DNA from: a virus | IMG/VR virus record: IMGVR_UViG_3300010354_011591 | Location: 1 to 21,208 of that record | DNA length: 21,208 bases | Strand: one strand, 5' to 3' | Shown here: positions 20,682-21,208 of the stretch, piece after piece | How positions within the stretch are numbered: the stretch's first letter is position 1 | Layout of the letters: each line of letters opens with the position of its first letter | The notes under the pieces: model-generated | Database searches by the model: none | Seen by the model: the letters and a program-made list of their open reading frames with translations, nothing else | Told to the model about the DNA's origin: nothing | Made by a program: the position numbers and the translations under genes

Positions 20682-21208
20682 GTAGCAATACTTGCTTCAC
20701 CCTGGGCAAGTCAAACAAGATTTGCGGTAGCTGGTCATGTGGGAATCGTACCAGCACTGAATCTTCGTCCCAGCTCAAGGGTTTTCCTTCTTCAAAATGA
20801 AAACCACGACGGGCATGCTCTTGATGACCTACGTTGTAGGCATGACCATAACTGGCGCTTTTTGTGAGCACACGATCTCGACCGCCCTGCCAAGAGAAGT
20901 GCCAACCAAACTCATCAAATATTTCACCATCTAGTGTGGGTTTGACGCATTCCAGTGGACAGGCATACTCGCAGCGTATACGGTGTGGAGTGGTTTGAGC
21001 TATCACTTTCTGTTGGCATAAGCTCATGGCAGTGCGCCAGATAAACGGTGTGCCATCTCGACGGTAAGGGCGCAGATCAGCACGACCATAGAGATTGATC
21101 AAGGGTAGTTTGATGATATGATTTGGCGTGTTACGGGCTACGTTGAGAGCAAAGTCAATGTGATTGGGATTGATGATTTCATCACAGTCACTGATGATGA
21201 CCCAGTCA
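20674..21208 (-). CDS. GT17-like glycosyltransferase, 5' end off window
   Basis: An open frame enters from the right edge and ends with TAG at 20676-20674; 177 complete codons are visible. The visible part begins DWVIISDCDEIINPNHIDFA, with the D-x-D-E of a nucleotide-sugar/metal site. It then has LPLINLYGRADLRPYRRDGT, and later FDEFGWHFSWQGGRDRVLTK and SASYGHAYN. The DxDE, the GWHFSW motif and the following K-SxxH helix match the pattern of family 17 N-acetylglucosaminyltransferase-like proteins, which occur in large phages. It may decorate virion proteins, DNA or host surface glycans; the acceptor is unknown. A TTG at 21102 is not the start, since the frame and the catalytic motif continue upstream. 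No terminator separates it from the desaturase. Confidence 0.78.
   Translation of the reverse strand, partial: DWVIISDCDEIINPNHIDFALNVARNTPNHIIKLPLINLYGRADLRPYRRDGTPFIWRTAMSLCQQKVIAQTTPHRIRCEYACPLECVKPTLDGEIFDEFGWHFSWQGGRDRVLTKSASYGHAYNVGHQEHARRGFHFEEGKPLSWDEDSVLVRFPHDQLPQILFDLPRVKQVLLPS

Noticed and set aside
20674-21102. TTG start at 21102 for the right-edge gene
   Set aside because: The frame continues open to the window edge and includes the DxDE catalytic motif upstream, so the gene starts outside the window.
1-21208. CRISPR array, insertion sequence, integrase/att site or replication origin
   Set aside because: No regularly spaced direct repeats, transposase or integrase motifs, or iteron clusters were seen.

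Overview
This window is a stretch of a tailed, contractile-tail (T4-like, myovirus) bacteriophage genome, probably environmental. The evidence is a run of recognisable T4-type core genes: late sigma factor gp55, recombination nuclease gp47/gp46, a gp26-like baseplate protein, portal gp20, prohead core gp67, prohead protease gp21, scaffold gp22 and major capsid gp23. Nothing in the sequence fixes the bacterial host.

Layout. (1) 1-3291, minus strand: a baseplate block (small cupin-like protein, large gp48/gp54-like baseplate/tube-junction protein, LysM/gp53-like protein, and a coiled-coil protein running off the left edge). (2) 3336-8771, plus strand: a sigma70-like promoter followed by a tightly coupled operon of gp55, gp47, gp46, a short-chain dehydrogenase (SDR) and a radical SAM protein; the last four overlap pairwise through ATGA. 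(3) 8772-10221, plus: a GIY-YIG endonuclease gene, about 400 nt of apparently structured non-coding DNA, and a methyltransferase-like gene. (4) 10218-11275, minus: the gp26-like gene and a small -1 frame ORF joined by a very convincing programmed frameshift signal. (5) 11320-19475, plus: tape-measure-like protein with a peptidase motif, then the head module portal - small protein - gp67 - gp21 - gp22 - gp23, closed by an intrinsic terminator. (6) 19507-20681, plus: a small GIY-YIG-like protein and a fatty-acid-desaturase-like membrane enzyme. (7) 20674-21208, minus: a GT17-like glycosyltransferase cut by the right edge.

Regulation is readable. Structural and several accessory genes carry a T4-late-type box (TAAATA, sometimes TATAAATA), as expected if the gp55 encoded here directs late transcription, whereas the gp55-gp47-gp46 operon has a host-type TTGACA/TACAAT promoter. 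At five genes the late box lies only 4-5 nt before the ATG, so the transcripts are predicted to be leaderless. Portal, tape measure and gp67 instead have a normal leader with a ribosome binding site.

The most notable observations are the frameshift cassette at 10385-10457, the leaderless late-gene architecture, the SDR/radical-SAM pair embedded in the recombination operon, the unexplained region behind the GIY-YIG gene, and the late-controlled desaturase.
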